DNA of 64,000 nt, taken from contig JBGAJN010000001.1 of assembly GCA_044224905.1 (NCBI GenBank), forward strand, positions 682,001-746,000, in the 5' to 3' direction. Positions within the stretch are counted from its first letter, which is position 1, and every line of letters starts with the position of its first letter. The position numbers and the translations under genes are program-made. Under the pieces are notes generated by a model. That model saw nothing but the letters and a program-made list of their open reading frames with translations. It was not told where the DNA came from and made no database searches. Shown one piece after another: positions 1 to 8,990 of this stretch. The DNA is from JBGAJN01 sp044224905. GTDB lineage: Bacteria; Verrucomicrobiota; Verrucomicrobiia; Limisphaerales; JBGAJN01.

Positions 1-799
1 GGTTGGCCCGGTTGACAATGCTCAGCACCGCGCCGCCAACAGAACTCTGCCACTTGGGCGACCAGTTTGCGTCCCAACGCAATTGCCCGGCAAACATATA
101 TGGGTCGCGCACGCTGCCAGAGGTCTCATCGAGCACAAACACCGCGCCCAAGCCCTTGAAAGAATGTTGGTCGTTCAGGCGATAAGTGACTTCCGCCGCG
201 AAACCCTCCGGCGTGTAATCCTTGTCGAACAGGATTGTAGAGGGAAACACAATGGGGTTCTCCATCTTGCCAATCGTGGCTGAAGCCGACCACGTGGGGC
301 CGTTGATCGGCGTCCATTTGGCGTAAACCTTATCCAAGCCGATCGCCTTCTTGGAGCCGTTGTCCTGAAGCGATTGATTGTTGGAAATTGGGTCCGCCGG
401 ACTGGCGTTGCCCGTCTGTTCGGAAGAAGTCAGACCAATGCCGACTTCGAAGCTGTCCTTCAGCGTCGCGGTGTAACCGAAACGCAGCCGATAGCGATAG
501 CGGTCGCGATCCGCTGAAATTTTCTCCGCGCTGGTGATGCGATCATAACGCATGCGCAGATCGCCGTTGAATTTCATCGCCGTCACCCAGTCAGGGAGAC
601 CGGTCTTGGTGCTGAAAGCCTTGGTAAAGTCCTTGTCGGCTTCCTCCCGCAGGCCATTGGCTTCCTTGACCGTTAAAATGCCCTTCTCGACCAGTTTGTC
701 GAGCAGACCGTCGTTAGATTGGGCGTGGAGAGAAGTGGTTCCGGCAAGTAGCACAAGGCCGAACATCTGCCGAAGCGTTCGTTTTATTTCTTGTTTCAT
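1..799 (-). CDS. Putative outer-membrane porin (3' end outside window)
   Basis: The reading frame opens at an ATG at 799 and stays open to the left edge, giving about 266 residues. It begins with a clear Sec signal peptide (basic start, hydrophobic core, cleavage near LHAQ). A short helical stretch follows (LVEKGILTVKEANGLREEAD) that resembles the SLH-like or coiled N-terminus of trimeric porins. After that come alternating beta-strand segments such as MKFNGDLRMRYDR, RYRYRLRFGY and FAAEVTYRLN, typical of an outer-membrane barrel. The pattern fits the 'putative porin' family common in Verrucomicrobia and Planctomycetes. The role would be passive uptake of small solutes. The C-terminal strands lie beyond the window, so the barrel cannot be counted. 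It is divergent from the redoxin gene, with about 194 bp between them. Confidence 0.75.
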   Translation of the reverse strand, partial: MKQEIKRTLRQMFGLVLLAGTTSLHAQSNDGLLDKLVEKGILTVKEANGLREEADKDFTKAFSTKTGLPDWVTAMKFNGDLRMRYDRITSAEKISADRDRYRYRLRFGYTATLKDSFEVGIGLTSSEQTGNASPADPISNNQSLQDNGSKKAIGLDKVYAKWTPINGPTWSASATIGKMENPIVFPSTILFDKDYTPEGFAAEVTYRLNDQHSFKGLGAVFVLDETSGSVRDPYMFAGQLRWDANWSPKWQSSVGGAVLSIVNRAN

Positions 800-993
800 C
801 GGCGGCGAGACTAGGGGTCAATTATTACGATCAAAGGTCAGGCATGTTACAATTGTGTGACAACGCCTCCATGAAGCCGCCATCGGAAGACAATGAAAGG
901 ACAAACATGCGCCACCGCAGCGGCGCTGCCACCACCTCTCTCCAGTTGTGGAACGACCCTTGGTGCGGAATCCTGTCACAGTAAACGCGCACC

Positions 994-1611
994 ATGAACA
1001 CCGGCACCAAACTCCCGCACACCTCCCTGAACCGCCGGCAAATCATCACCGCGCTCGCGTGCGCCGGAATCGCCAAGCCGTTGTCGGCACACACGCAATC
1101 TTCCCAAAATTCCTGGGCAAGACTCATCGGCCAACCCGCGAAGGCATGGCAGGTTGCAAACTGGCTGAACTCCGTTCCGCTCCGCCTGGCTGAACTCCAC
1201 GGCAAAGTCGTCCTCATCCGTTGGTGGACCGCACCCAACTGCAACTTCTGCGCTGCGACCGCGCCGGCGCTCAAGGAGTTCCACGAAACGTTTCGCGAAC
1301 GCGGCCTCGTCGTCCTCGGTTTCTACCACCACAAGACCCCATCGCCGTTGCGTCCGGACGAGGTGAAGGAGCGCGCGGAGAAGTTCGGTTTCAAATTTCC
1401 CATCGCCACCGATCCGAACTGGCAGACACTCAAGCAATGGTGGCTGAACGGCGCCGAGCGCGATTTCACCAGCGTGAGCTTCCTCATCGGCCGAGACGGT
1501 CGAATCCGCCACATCCATCCCGGCGGCGAGTACGTGAAGGGTGATGCCGACTACGCGTTGATGAAAAGGAAGATCGAGGAAGCCCTCGCGGAGCCCGCAC
1601 CTAAAGCCTGA
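994..1611 (+). CDS. TlpA/redoxin-like thioredoxin-fold protein, exported
   Basis: A 205-residue protein. The N-terminus has a twin-arginine-like or hydrophobic export signal (NRRQIITALACAGIAKPLSA). The thioredoxin fold follows, with the redox motif CNFC around residue 83 in a W-x-A-P-x-C-x-x-C setting, then the conserved block PIATDPNWQT and a late FLIGRDGRIRH strand, as in TlpA/ResA/AhpC-TSA proteins. The likely role is thiol-disulfide exchange in the periplasm, but the partner is unknown. There is no operon partner on this strand. The stop overlaps the 3' end of the convergent response regulator gene by 11 bp. Confidence 0.8.
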   Translation: MNTGTKLPHTSLNRRQIITALACAGIAKPLSAHTQSSQNSWARLIGQPAKAWQVANWLNSVPLRLAELHGKVVLIRWWTAPNCNFCAATAPALKEFHETFRERGLVVLGFYHHKTPSPLRPDEVKERAEKFGFKFPIATDPNWQTLKQWWLNGAERDFTSVSFLIGRDGRIRHIHPGGEYVKGDADYALMKRKIEEALAEPAPKA

Positions 1612-2227
1612 CGAGCCCGCGCTGAATCGCCGTCGTGGCCGCCTGCGTGCGATCCTGCACGCCGAGTTTGTCGAGGATGACCTTCACGTGGTTCTTCACC
1701 GTGTTCTCCGCGACGCCGAGGTCGTGGCCAATTTCCTTATTGCTCCGACCCTTCACGATGAGCGCCAGCACCTCGCGTTCGCGAACCGAAAGTTCCGGCA
1801 TCGCGCGTCGTTCGGTCATGCGTGCCGCGACTTCCGCCGGAAGCCGGTATGTGCCCGCGTGCACCGCGCGAATTGTCGTGAGCAGCGGCTTGCTGTCGGT
1901 GCTCTTCAGCAGGTAGCCGACCGCGCCCGCTTCGAGCGCCCGGTAAATGTCCTCGTCGTTGTCAAACGTCGTGAGCACCAGCACGCGCGCATCGGGAAAT
2001 TTCTGGCGGATCGCCGTGATCGCGTCGGGCCCGCTGCGATCGGGCATCCGCAAATCCATCAGCGTCACATCCGGCCGATGCTTTTCGAACTCGCGCACCG
2101 CCGCGTCTCCGCCCGCCGCCTCCGCCACGACTTCGAGATCAGCCTGCGTCTCGAGCAAGCCGCGCAGTCCGATGCGCACGACCAGATGATCGTCCACCAG
2201 CAGGAGTCTGATTTTGCTTCGTGCCAT
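1601..2227 (-). CDS. NarL/FixJ-family response regulator
   Basis: A two-component regulator of 208 residues. The receiver domain (about 1-120) has the acidic pair in LLLVDDH, phospho-acceptor Asp58 in LMDLRMPD, and the conserved Thr and Lys of the family (LTTFD, LLKST). The C-terminal LuxR-type helix-turn-helix (about 145-205) carries LSVREREVLALI and NKEIGHDLGVAENTVKNHV. It should bind DNA after phosphorylation by the kinase encoded immediately upstream. An in-frame TTG at 2242 would add five residues inside the kinase gene. The ATG at 2227 was preferred because it sits 2 bp after the kinase stop, which suggests translational coupling. Confidence 0.92.
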   Translation of the reverse strand: MARSKIRLLLVDDHLVVRIGLRGLLETQADLEVVAEAAGGDAAVREFEKHRPDVTLMDLRMPDRSGPDAITAIRQKFPDARVLVLTTFDNDEDIYRALEAGAVGYLLKSTDSKPLLTTIRAVHAGTYRLPAEVAARMTERRAMPELSVREREVLALIVKGRSNKEIGHDLGVAENTVKNHVKVILDKLGVQDRTQAATTAIQRGLVRL

Positions 2228-2229
2228 GG

Positions 2230-4248
2230 TCAGGTTGGGCAAGTGACGGAGACTTCTGTGCCGCGCCCGGGCTGTGAACTCAAGTCCACCGTTGCACGAA
2301 TCTGCTCCGCGCGCTCGCGAATGCCGCGCCAGCCGAAATGTCCCTCGCGCGCCTGCTTCAACTGCCCTGGATCAAATCCTGCGCCGTCGTCGGTCACCCG
2401 CAGCTGCACCGCTTCGTCATCGTAACTGAGCTGTACGTCGATTCGTTTCGGCCGCGCGTGCTGCACGGCGTTCGTAACGCACTCCTGACCGATGCGCAGC
2501 AGATTTGCCTCGATCGCTTCCGGCAATCCCCGCGGCGTCCCGCGAACATCGCAGTGCAGTTCGATGCCCGCTCCGGCGGTGATTTGCCGCGCCAATTCTG
2601 GCAAGGCAGTGACGAGAGTTCCGCGTTCCAGTTCTTGCGCGCGAAGATTCATGAGCGAGCGGCGAAATTCCTCCTGCCCGTGCCGTACCATTTGCTGTGC
2701 CGTCTCCAATCGCGACTTGGCCAAGTCAGCTCCTGCGGGGAGTTGTTCGTTGAGCGCTTCGAGTTGAAACCCGAGGCCGGAGAAACTTTGCGCCAGGGTG
2801 TCGTGCATCTCGCGCGCAACCCGCTGGCGTTCTTCGAGCACTGCTTCGCGCTCAACCTTGTGACGAATGACCTCGGTCTGCTCCGCCACGCGTCGCCGCA
2901 ACGTCGCGGCCCACACGACAGCCGCCACAGCAAGCACAAGCAAAATTCCGGCGGCCACCGCGAGACGCTGTGCCGTCCACCAGGTCGGCGCGCTGATGAC
3001 GGCGATGTCTTCGGGTGAGCGGAGCAGAATTTCAATCGTTCGCGGGTTGGCTCGAAATCCCGTCGTGCCCGTCGCTTCCTCGACGCGACAGACGCCAGTG
3101 AGACGCACACGGCTGCCATTGCGTAGATCGAGCGACGTTCGCGCGAGCCGGGCGTTGAAAGCCGTGTCGCCCTCGCGCAACACGAGCACCGATTCAGTGG
3201 GCGTTTGCAACACTTCGAGCAAACGCGCGTCGAGCGTCACGAGGTCGGCATCGTTGGTTCCTCGCACCGCGTCGCGCACGGTGGTCGCAATCGGCTGCGG
3301 CTCCGGGCCAGTTCCCGCCGTGCGAAACTCCGCGTCTTCGAGGAACGCGCTGAACGCTCCCATTGTGGGAAAGCCCACGACCTCGACGAGATCGCCGGGA
3401 CGCACGGTGGTCGCTTGCCGTGTCTGCACGAAAAGGCCGCGGTTCGCATCGCGCAGGTATAACGCTTCGCCCGGTCGCTGGTAGGTAACGACTCCGCGTG
3501 TGACAATGCGATGGCTGGAGATGCCGGCCGGATTGAAGTTCAACAACCCCGTCACGGTATGTTCGGGCGCGGCGAAGGCATCGGCGGGCGGAGCCGTATC
3601 GATACGAATATCGTCGGGATTGTTGACAAACACCTGCGGCGCGACGAGCTGGCGCTTGTCGTTGATGTAGCCCGCCGCGAGGCCGGTCACGCGCACGCTC
3701 GCGTCAATGAGCGGCGGCAGATTGGTTTCGCCCGTCGGTTGAAACTGGACCTCGAGTTTCCTCGAGCCCATGGCGAGCATGATCGTGGTGCGGTTCGTTA
3801 AACCCGGCTCCACGGACCGCACGATCCCGCTCACTTCAACGCGCTGATAATGCACGCGCCCTGTAAGTAAGTCATCGTAAGTCGCGGGCACCGCGCGGGG
3901 CAACGCTGCGCGGCCGATCACAGTAACGTTCGACGCCGTTATGCCCGGAACGAAGAGCCCGGAGTACGACGTTCCGCGAACTTCGACAAGGTCGCCCGGC
4001 TGAAGTGTCTGGCTGGAGTTCCGCCCGCCCATGAACGTTCCACCGGTTTCATCCTGCATGAACACCGTGCGCGCTCGATCCACCGCAGTGACCACCGCGC
4101 GGAGTTGCACAGGATGTTTCAACGCGGCATTGGTGGGCGCCATGAGGCGGAGCTGCTGCGCGTTGGTAATGACGATCTCAGAATCCGCACGCGTTTGCGC
4201 CGCGAGCGAAGTCGCAGCAAGCAACAGCAGAATGAAGGGACGCATCAC
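2230..4248 (-). CDS. NarX-type sensor histidine kinase with repeated OB-like periplasmic modules
   Basis: A 672-residue membrane kinase. It starts with a signal peptide (MMRPFILLLLAATSLAAQ). The periplasmic part (about 25-420) is built from repeated beta-rich modules sharing a pattern such as VFMQDETGG...LQPGDLVEVRG and LYLRDANRG...VRPGDLVEVVG. A single membrane helix lies near 428-448. HisKA_3 follows with the phospho-acceptor His482 in AREMHDTLAQ, then an HATPase domain with ECVTNAVQHA (N box), DDGAGFDP (G1) and GWRGIRERA. This is the NarX/DegS type of kinase and pairs with the adjacent NarL-type regulator. The stimulus is unknown. The repeated sensor modules resemble OB-fold proteins more than PAS or Cache domains (inference). 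Confidence 0.9.
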   Translation of the reverse strand: MMRPFILLLLAATSLAAQTRADSEIVITNAQQLRLMAPTNAALKHPVQLRAVVTAVDRARTVFMQDETGGTFMGGRNSSQTLQPGDLVEVRGTSYSGLFVPGITASNVTVIGRAALPRAVPATYDDLLTGRVHYQRVEVSGIVRSVEPGLTNRTTIMLAMGSRKLEVQFQPTGETNLPPLIDASVRVTGLAAGYINDKRQLVAPQVFVNNPDDIRIDTAPPADAFAAPEHTVTGLLNFNPAGISSHRIVTRGVVTYQRPGEALYLRDANRGLFVQTRQATTVRPGDLVEVVGFPTMGAFSAFLEDAEFRTAGTGPEPQPIATTVRDAVRGTNDADLVTLDARLLEVLQTPTESVLVLREGDTAFNARLARTSLDLRNGSRVRLTGVCRVEEATGTTGFRANPRTIEILLRSPEDIAVISAPTWWTAQRLAVAAGILLVLAVAAVVWAATLRRRVAEQTEVIRHKVEREAVLEERQRVAREMHDTLAQSFSGLGFQLEALNEQLPAGADLAKSRLETAQQMVRHGQEEFRRSLMNLRAQELERGTLVTALPELARQITAGAGIELHCDVRGTPRGLPEAIEANLLRIGQECVTNAVQHARPKRIDVQLSYDDEAVQLRVTDDGAGFDPGQLKQAREGHFGWRGIRERAEQIRATVDLSSQPGRGTEVSVTCPT

Positions 4249-4272
4249 GGTCGAAAGCCTAGCCCTTCGTGC

Positions 4273-4342
4273 GGTAGGAGTCGAGGTAACGAGACTCTAA
4301 CTTCCCGAATCCAATTTGAGTCTCCTTACGTCGACTCCTACC
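4273..4342. repeat. Intergenic imperfect palindrome, family A
   Basis: Two 25-bp arms, 4273-4297 and 4318-4342, are inverted copies of each other with two mismatches, separated by 20 bp. The arm contains the core GGTAGGAGTCGA. The element fills the gap between the DUF1501 gene and the kinase gene and could fold into a long hairpin in RNA. Its length and lack of a trailing T-tract argue against a simple terminator. It looks like a dispersed REP- or MITE-like element. Confidence 0.8.
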
Positions 4343-4345
4343 AGA

Positions 4346-5848
4346 CTATGCGAGGATTCCCCTAATCACTTCGCCGTAGTCCTGATCGAGCCGTTGCCGG
4401 CCCGGATACTGGAGCTTGCGCGGATCGAGGCCCATCTGGTGCAAGACGGTCGCGTGAAGGTCGGTGACGTAGTGACGGTTCTCCACCGCGTGGAAGCCGA
4501 TTTCATCCGTGGCGCCGTGAACAATCCCGCCCTTGGTGCCGCCACCGGCAAGCACGCACGTAAAGCCGTGCGGGTGATGGTCGCGACCTGTGCCCATCGC
4601 GCCTTCGTTGTAATCCGCGCCGGGCGTGCGACCGAATTCCGTCCCGAGCACGACGAGCGTGTCGTCGAGGAGACCACGTTGCTTCAGATCTTTGATGAGC
4701 GCGGCGATGGGTTGGTCTACCTGCTTCGAGAGCTTCGTGTGGTTTAGCTTGATGTCACGATGCGAATCCCACGCACCTGCGCTGCCGACGCCGCCGTGAA
4801 AAAGCTGGATGAACCGCACGCCGCGTTCGACCAGCCGGCGCGCGACGAGACATTGCTGGCCGAACGTCTCCGTCTCCTTCTGGTCAAGGCCGTACATTTT
4901 CTTCGTGGCTTCGGATTCCTTTTGCAGGCCAAGCGTGTCGGGAATCGCCGTCTGCATCTGGAACGCGAGCTCGTAGGACTTGATGCGCGCGCGGAGAAAT
5001 TCGTCATCGGGATAATCGATTCCAGAGAGGCGGTTCAATTTTCCGAGCAGCGAAAAATTATGCTCCTGCTCCTCGGGAGTCATCGTCGGATCAGCGGGCT
5101 TGATGAATGCGAGCGGCTTCGACGGATCGGTGTTGAGGCGCACGCCGGAGTATTGCGGACCAAGATAAGCCGCGCCGTGCGTCCACACGCCGCCGCAGCA
5201 ATCCGCGCTCGGCTCACCGATGACGACGAACTGCGGAAGATTCTCCGTCAATGACCCCAGCCCGTAACTCGTCCACGAACCGATCGTCGGATTCGCGCCC
5301 TCTCGGATGTTGCGGCCCGTGTGGAAGGTGAGCTGGGCGCCGTGATTGTTGTCGATGGTCCAGAACGAACGCACCACCGCAAGATCATCAGCGCACGTGC
5401 CGAGATGCGGAAACCAGTCGCTCACCACCAGCCCGCTTTGCCCGTAGGTGCGGTAGCCGGTGTTGAGGCCCATGATCTTTTTGTAAACGTCGCGCTTCTG
5501 CGTATCGAGGTTCGGGAGGTTCTGCTTGATAAGCGCTTCGTTGAGCAGGCCCTTGTGCGGCGTCTCCTCGATGAGCTTGCCCGCGTATTTCGTCAGCTCC
5601 GGCTTCACGTCGAAGCTCTCCAAATGGCTCAATCCGCCGACAAGGAAAATCCAAATGACCGACTTCGCGCGCGGCGTGAAATGCGGCTGACCGTTGGGCG
5701 GGGTGAACGCCGTGGCCTCGTTCGCCCGCAGCGCGCCGTCCTTGAACAGCATCGCGCTCAAGGCGACGCCGGTGAAGCCCATGCCGGTCTGCGTGAGGAA
5801 CTGGCGCCGGCTCACGCCGCAGGCGCCGAAGGAATTGGTGGTCTTCAT
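4346..5848 (-). CDS. DUF1501 family protein, Tat-exported
   Basis: A 500-residue protein starting with a Tat signal (SRRQFLTQTG, residues 13-22, then a hydrophobic stretch). DUF1501 proteins have a sulfatase/alkaline-phosphatase-like fold. Typical signatures are visible: SVIWIFLVGGLSHLESFD near the N-terminus, GVRFIQLFHG and AWDSHRDI in the middle, VVLGTEFGRTP, and the metal-binding-like GTGRDHHP. In PVC bacteria it is usually paired with a DUF1549/DUF1553 cytochrome, and the pair is found directly upstream here. The substrate and reaction are not established. An in-frame ATG at 5890 was rejected because it would add 14 residues before the Tat signal and lie in the intergenic palindrome. Confidence 0.88.
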   Translation of the reverse strand: MKTTNSFGACGVSRRQFLTQTGMGFTGVALSAMLFKDGALRANEATAFTPPNGQPHFTPRAKSVIWIFLVGGLSHLESFDVKPELTKYAGKLIEETPHKGLLNEALIKQNLPNLDTQKRDVYKKIMGLNTGYRTYGQSGLVVSDWFPHLGTCADDLAVVRSFWTIDNNHGAQLTFHTGRNIREGANPTIGSWTSYGLGSLTENLPQFVVIGEPSADCCGGVWTHGAAYLGPQYSGVRLNTDPSKPLAFIKPADPTMTPEEQEHNFSLLGKLNRLSGIDYPDDEFLRARIKSYELAFQMQTAIPDTLGLQKESEATKKMYGLDQKETETFGQQCLVARRLVERGVRFIQLFHGGVGSAGAWDSHRDIKLNHTKLSKQVDQPIAALIKDLKQRGLLDDTLVVLGTEFGRTPGADYNEGAMGTGRDHHPHGFTCVLAGGGTKGGIVHGATDEIGFHAVENRHYVTDLHATVLHQMGLDPRKLQYPGRQRLDQDYGEVIRGILA

Positions 5849-5857
5849 AGCTTGGAT

Positions 5858-5932
5858 TTCACCACGGAGACGCGGAGACACTGACGGCAAGCCGAATTGT
5901 CCTTCTCCGAGCCTCTGCGTCTCTGTGTTTCA
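5858..5932. repeat. Intergenic imperfect palindrome, family B
   Basis: The left arm at 5858-5880 (CACGGAGACGCGGAGACA) and the right arm at about 5912-5932 (CTCTGCGTCTCTGTGTTTC) are imperfect inverted copies. The pattern of repeated GGAGACGCGGAGACA-type words is widespread between genes in Verrucomicrobia (recalled, not searched). It lies between the DUF1549/DUF1553 and DUF1501 genes, so a transcript covering both would carry the hairpin. Confidence 0.65.
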
Positions 5933-5936
5933 ATTG

Positions 5937-8804
5937 TCATCGGATGGTCACGAAATCATTGTGGTTGAAGAGCACCATCACGAGGTTTTCGCGGGCGCGT
6001 TGAGCGGGTGAAGTGGGTTTGGCTGCCGGCATCGGAACCTCCGCAGCTTTCGCCACGGCCATCTTGTTGGTCGTGGCCGGTGTTGCGGCGACGGGAATGA
6101 CCTCGGCAGCTTTCACCGATTTCTTCACCGCGGACTTCGACTGAATCGCCGTCTGCTCATTCAGGAAATCGCCACAGAGTTTCACTTCATCCTTCGTTGG
6201 CTTGCGTGCGAGCACACGTTCGTACGCACCAGTGATGAACTTCGCGTCGTCCTTGCCGGCATTCGCGGTGAGCGTTTCGGCGAGCGCGTCGGCCTGTGTG
6301 AACGTCAGTTCGCTGTTGGCCATTGCGAGCGCTTGATGGGGCATTACGGTCACGGGGCGCGAGTAACATTCCACCGGATTCGGTCCGTCGAAAATCTTGA
6401 TGAACTCCACTTCCTTCTCGGGCGCGATGCGCAGATAGACGCTGCGGCGCTTGGACGTCAGGCCCAGTTTGTTGTCGATCTCCGGCCCGCCCATCGTGAG
6501 ATCGAGACCGCCGCTGACGTGAAGGACATTGTCGCGAACCGCTTCTGCTTCCATGCGGCGCGAGTTCATGCGCCAGAGATAGGTGTTGTCGCGATCGAGC
6601 TTCGTGTTCGCGGCATCGGGCGTGGAAGCCATGCGATAGGTGCTGCTCGTCACGATGACGCGGTGGAGATCTTTCATCTTCCAGTCGTGCGACATGAACT
6701 CCGCCGCGAGCCAGTCAAGCAACTGCGGATTCGACGGCGGCTGACCGTTGCGACCGAACTCATTCAACGTCGGCACCAGCCCGCGACCGAAGTGATGCGC
6801 CCAGACGTGATTCGCGGCCACGCGTGCAGTGAGCGGGTTTTCTTTGCTCGCGAACCATTGCGCAAGCGCCAACCGACGACCAGTGCTCGTCGGCGGAAAG
6901 ACCTCGAACTTGTTCGGCGCGTAAGCCGTGTTGACCGGTGCGGTCGAATCTTTCTCGGCCTTCGCCATCGCTTTCTCGGCGGTCGCGAGCGATCTCTTGG
7001 CGAGGGTCATCGTTTTGTCGGTCTTGGCAGCCTTCATCGCGGTCTCGGCTTCGGTGAGCGCAAGGCGGGCTTCGAGCACGGCGGCTTTGCGCTGAGCAAC
7101 TACCGCTTCTTCGGCGGCCTTCTTCCACTCAGGAGAATTTTTCTTCGACTCCAGCTTCTCCGCCGCAAGCGTGGCCTTGAAGGAATTCACCCGCGCCTCA
7201 GCGAGCGCGACGTTGCGCTCGGCATCGGGGATGGTTTTCGCCGCGGGCAACGGCTTGAGCTGCGGTGGAAGTTTCGCCGCAGCCGCGGCGGCGGCTTTTG
7301 CAGCGGTTTTGGGCACGGACTTTTTCTTCGCGTCCACTTTCGCCCCCGCTTGAAGTTCAGCCAACTGCTCTCGCGCCTGGGCCAGCGACTTCTCGGCTGC
7401 GGAAATGTCATCGCTCACCACGAAGTCCCGCTTGTCCGGCCGCACCGCGAGGAGCGGGAGCGTGACGGGTTTCACTTCGAACTTCGCGCCGAAGATGCGC
7501 GGGAGATTGGGCTGAATCAGATCGTTCGTCTGCGGACGGCGCTCGTCGCCGCGCGCGAGCACGTAGGTTTTTGAGGCGAGCGTGGCATCGTAAACGCGCA
7601 CGAGGCCGTCGCCGGTTTTCTCCGTGTCCACCACGCCGGGCACGCGATCAGTGCGGATCTGATGCGGTTCAAAAACCGCTCGAATCTCGTAATACTCGCG
7701 CTGCGACACCGGGTCATACATGTGGTCGTGGCATTTCGCGCAATTCATCGTGATGCCCTGAAACGCCTGAAACGTGTGACCGATCGTGTCCTCGAGCCAC
7801 TTCTCGCGAGAGAGCGCCTTGAAGTTGCGCGCAAGGAAACCAGTCGCACGCAGTGTATTCTCGTCGGTTGGCGCGAGTTCGTCGGCTGCGAGCATTTCTA
7901 TCAGCATGCGATCGTAGCCTTTGTCGGCGTTGACGGACTCGATGATCCAATCGCGCCAGCGCCAGATGTGCGGCTTGCTGTCACGCGGAACATTTTGGTA
8001 GCCGGTCCAGTCGGAGTAACGCCACACATCCATCCAATGCCGCGCCCAACGCTCGCCGTAGCGCGGCGAATCGAGGAGCCGATTCACTGCCTTCTCGTAA
8101 GCATCGGCGGACTTGTCGGCGAGAAAAGCGTTCATCTCTTCGGGCGTCGGCGCGAGGCCAATGAGATCGAGGAAAACCCGACGGAGCAAAACTTCCTTCG
8201 TCGCCTCGGGCCGCGGCTTGAGCCCGCGCGCCTCGTGTTCTTTCGCGACGAACGCATCGATCGGATTGCGCACCCACTTCGCATTTTTCACCGCGGGGAC
8301 AGTGGGACGCTTCACCGTCTCAAACGGCAGCCAGCGATACGACGCGAGCACCTTCGTCCACTCGGCGATTTTCTTTTTGCCATCGGCGAGTTCCTTTTTT
8401 GTCGGCGCGTCCTTCGCGTTGCCGGGATTGTGACCCAGGAGAAGTTCTGTCTCATTGTTCACGCCGTCACCGTCGGAATCTTCCTTCGCGATCTCCGCGA
8501 GCCGATGCGGGATGTCCAACTTCTTGCCCGCCTTTTCCGCCTCCTCGCCGAGCTTGCGCAGACGATCGCCGAAAGGATTGTGCGGGAACTCCGCGAGGCT
8601 CTCCGGGTTCTTTTTGTCACTCGGCAAGTGACAGGTCGTGCAGGTGTTGAGTGACTTGGGCAGGAACTTGTCGTAATGCTTCACCAACGCAACCTTGTTG
8701 GCCGGCGTCGCCGAGCACGTCACCGCGCCGAGCGTAGCGGCGAACGCGACGATCGTAACCACACGCAGCGTGGCGAAGGGTTTTCTGGCGCAGATTAAAT
8801 TCAT
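5937..8804 (-). CDS. DUF1549/DUF1553 (PSD1) multidomain cytochrome
   Basis: A 955-residue secreted protein. Order of parts: signal peptide (1-32); a planctomycete-type cytochrome segment with heme motif CTTCH (55-59); a calcium-type loop DSDGDGVNNETE (109-120); DUF1549 (about 180-400), with a second CxxCH motif CAKCHDH (355-361) at its usual place; a long Ala/Lys/Glu-rich coiled coil (about 475-640); then DUF1553 (about 655-880), including NHVWAHHFGRG and the SRRMEAEAVRD block. The role in redox or polymer breakdown is not established for the family. The partner DUF1501 gene follows on the same strand. The ATG at 8804 was chosen because it places the signal peptide at the N-terminus; an upstream in-frame start would add 14 unlikely residues. 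Confidence 0.9.
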   Translation of the reverse strand: MNLICARKPFATLRVVTIVAFAATLGAVTCSATPANKVALVKHYDKFLPKSLNTCTTCHLPSDKKNPESLAEFPHNPFGDRLRKLGEEAEKAGKKLDIPHRLAEIAKEDSDGDGVNNETELLLGHNPGNAKDAPTKKELADGKKKIAEWTKVLASYRWLPFETVKRPTVPAVKNAKWVRNPIDAFVAKEHEARGLKPRPEATKEVLLRRVFLDLIGLAPTPEEMNAFLADKSADAYEKAVNRLLDSPRYGERWARHWMDVWRYSDWTGYQNVPRDSKPHIWRWRDWIIESVNADKGYDRMLIEMLAADELAPTDENTLRATGFLARNFKALSREKWLEDTIGHTFQAFQGITMNCAKCHDHMYDPVSQREYYEIRAVFEPHQIRTDRVPGVVDTEKTGDGLVRVYDATLASKTYVLARGDERRPQTNDLIQPNLPRIFGAKFEVKPVTLPLLAVRPDKRDFVVSDDISAAEKSLAQAREQLAELQAGAKVDAKKKSVPKTAAKAAAAAAAKLPPQLKPLPAAKTIPDAERNVALAEARVNSFKATLAAEKLESKKNSPEWKKAAEEAVVAQRKAAVLEARLALTEAETAMKAAKTDKTMTLAKRSLATAEKAMAKAEKDSTAPVNTAYAPNKFEVFPPTSTGRRLALAQWFASKENPLTARVAANHVWAHHFGRGLVPTLNEFGRNGQPPSNPQLLDWLAAEFMSHDWKMKDLHRVIVTSSTYRMASTPDAANTKLDRDNTYLWRMNSRRMEAEAVRDNVLHVSGGLDLTMGGPEIDNKLGLTSKRRSVYLRIAPEKEVEFIKIFDGPNPVECYSRPVTVMPHQALAMANSELTFTQADALAETLTANAGKDDAKFITGAYERVLARKPTKDEVKLCGDFLNEQTAIQSKSAVKKSVKAAEVIPVAATPATTNKMAVAKAAEVPMPAAKPTSPAQRARENLVMVLFNHNDFVTIR

Positions 8805-8990
8805 GAGGTGACAGGTGAATGTAGCCGGAGGGCCTTCAAACCGCACGTAATGAAATGGACGAACCGCAGCTGCCGGAGCCTATGCAGAATGTGCCGCGAA
8901 CCGATACTTCCGTGCGCCGAGTTTCTCTTCCGAGCATCGTGTCATTGAGTTGTAACGAACCGCAATCTTGCCGCTATTATCAGTCGAAAG

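Noticed and set aside
6333..8654. Long plus-strand frames opposite the DUF1549/DUF1553 gene
   Set aside because: They have no recognisable motifs and Arg/His-heavy composition; the minus-strand protein has clear domains.
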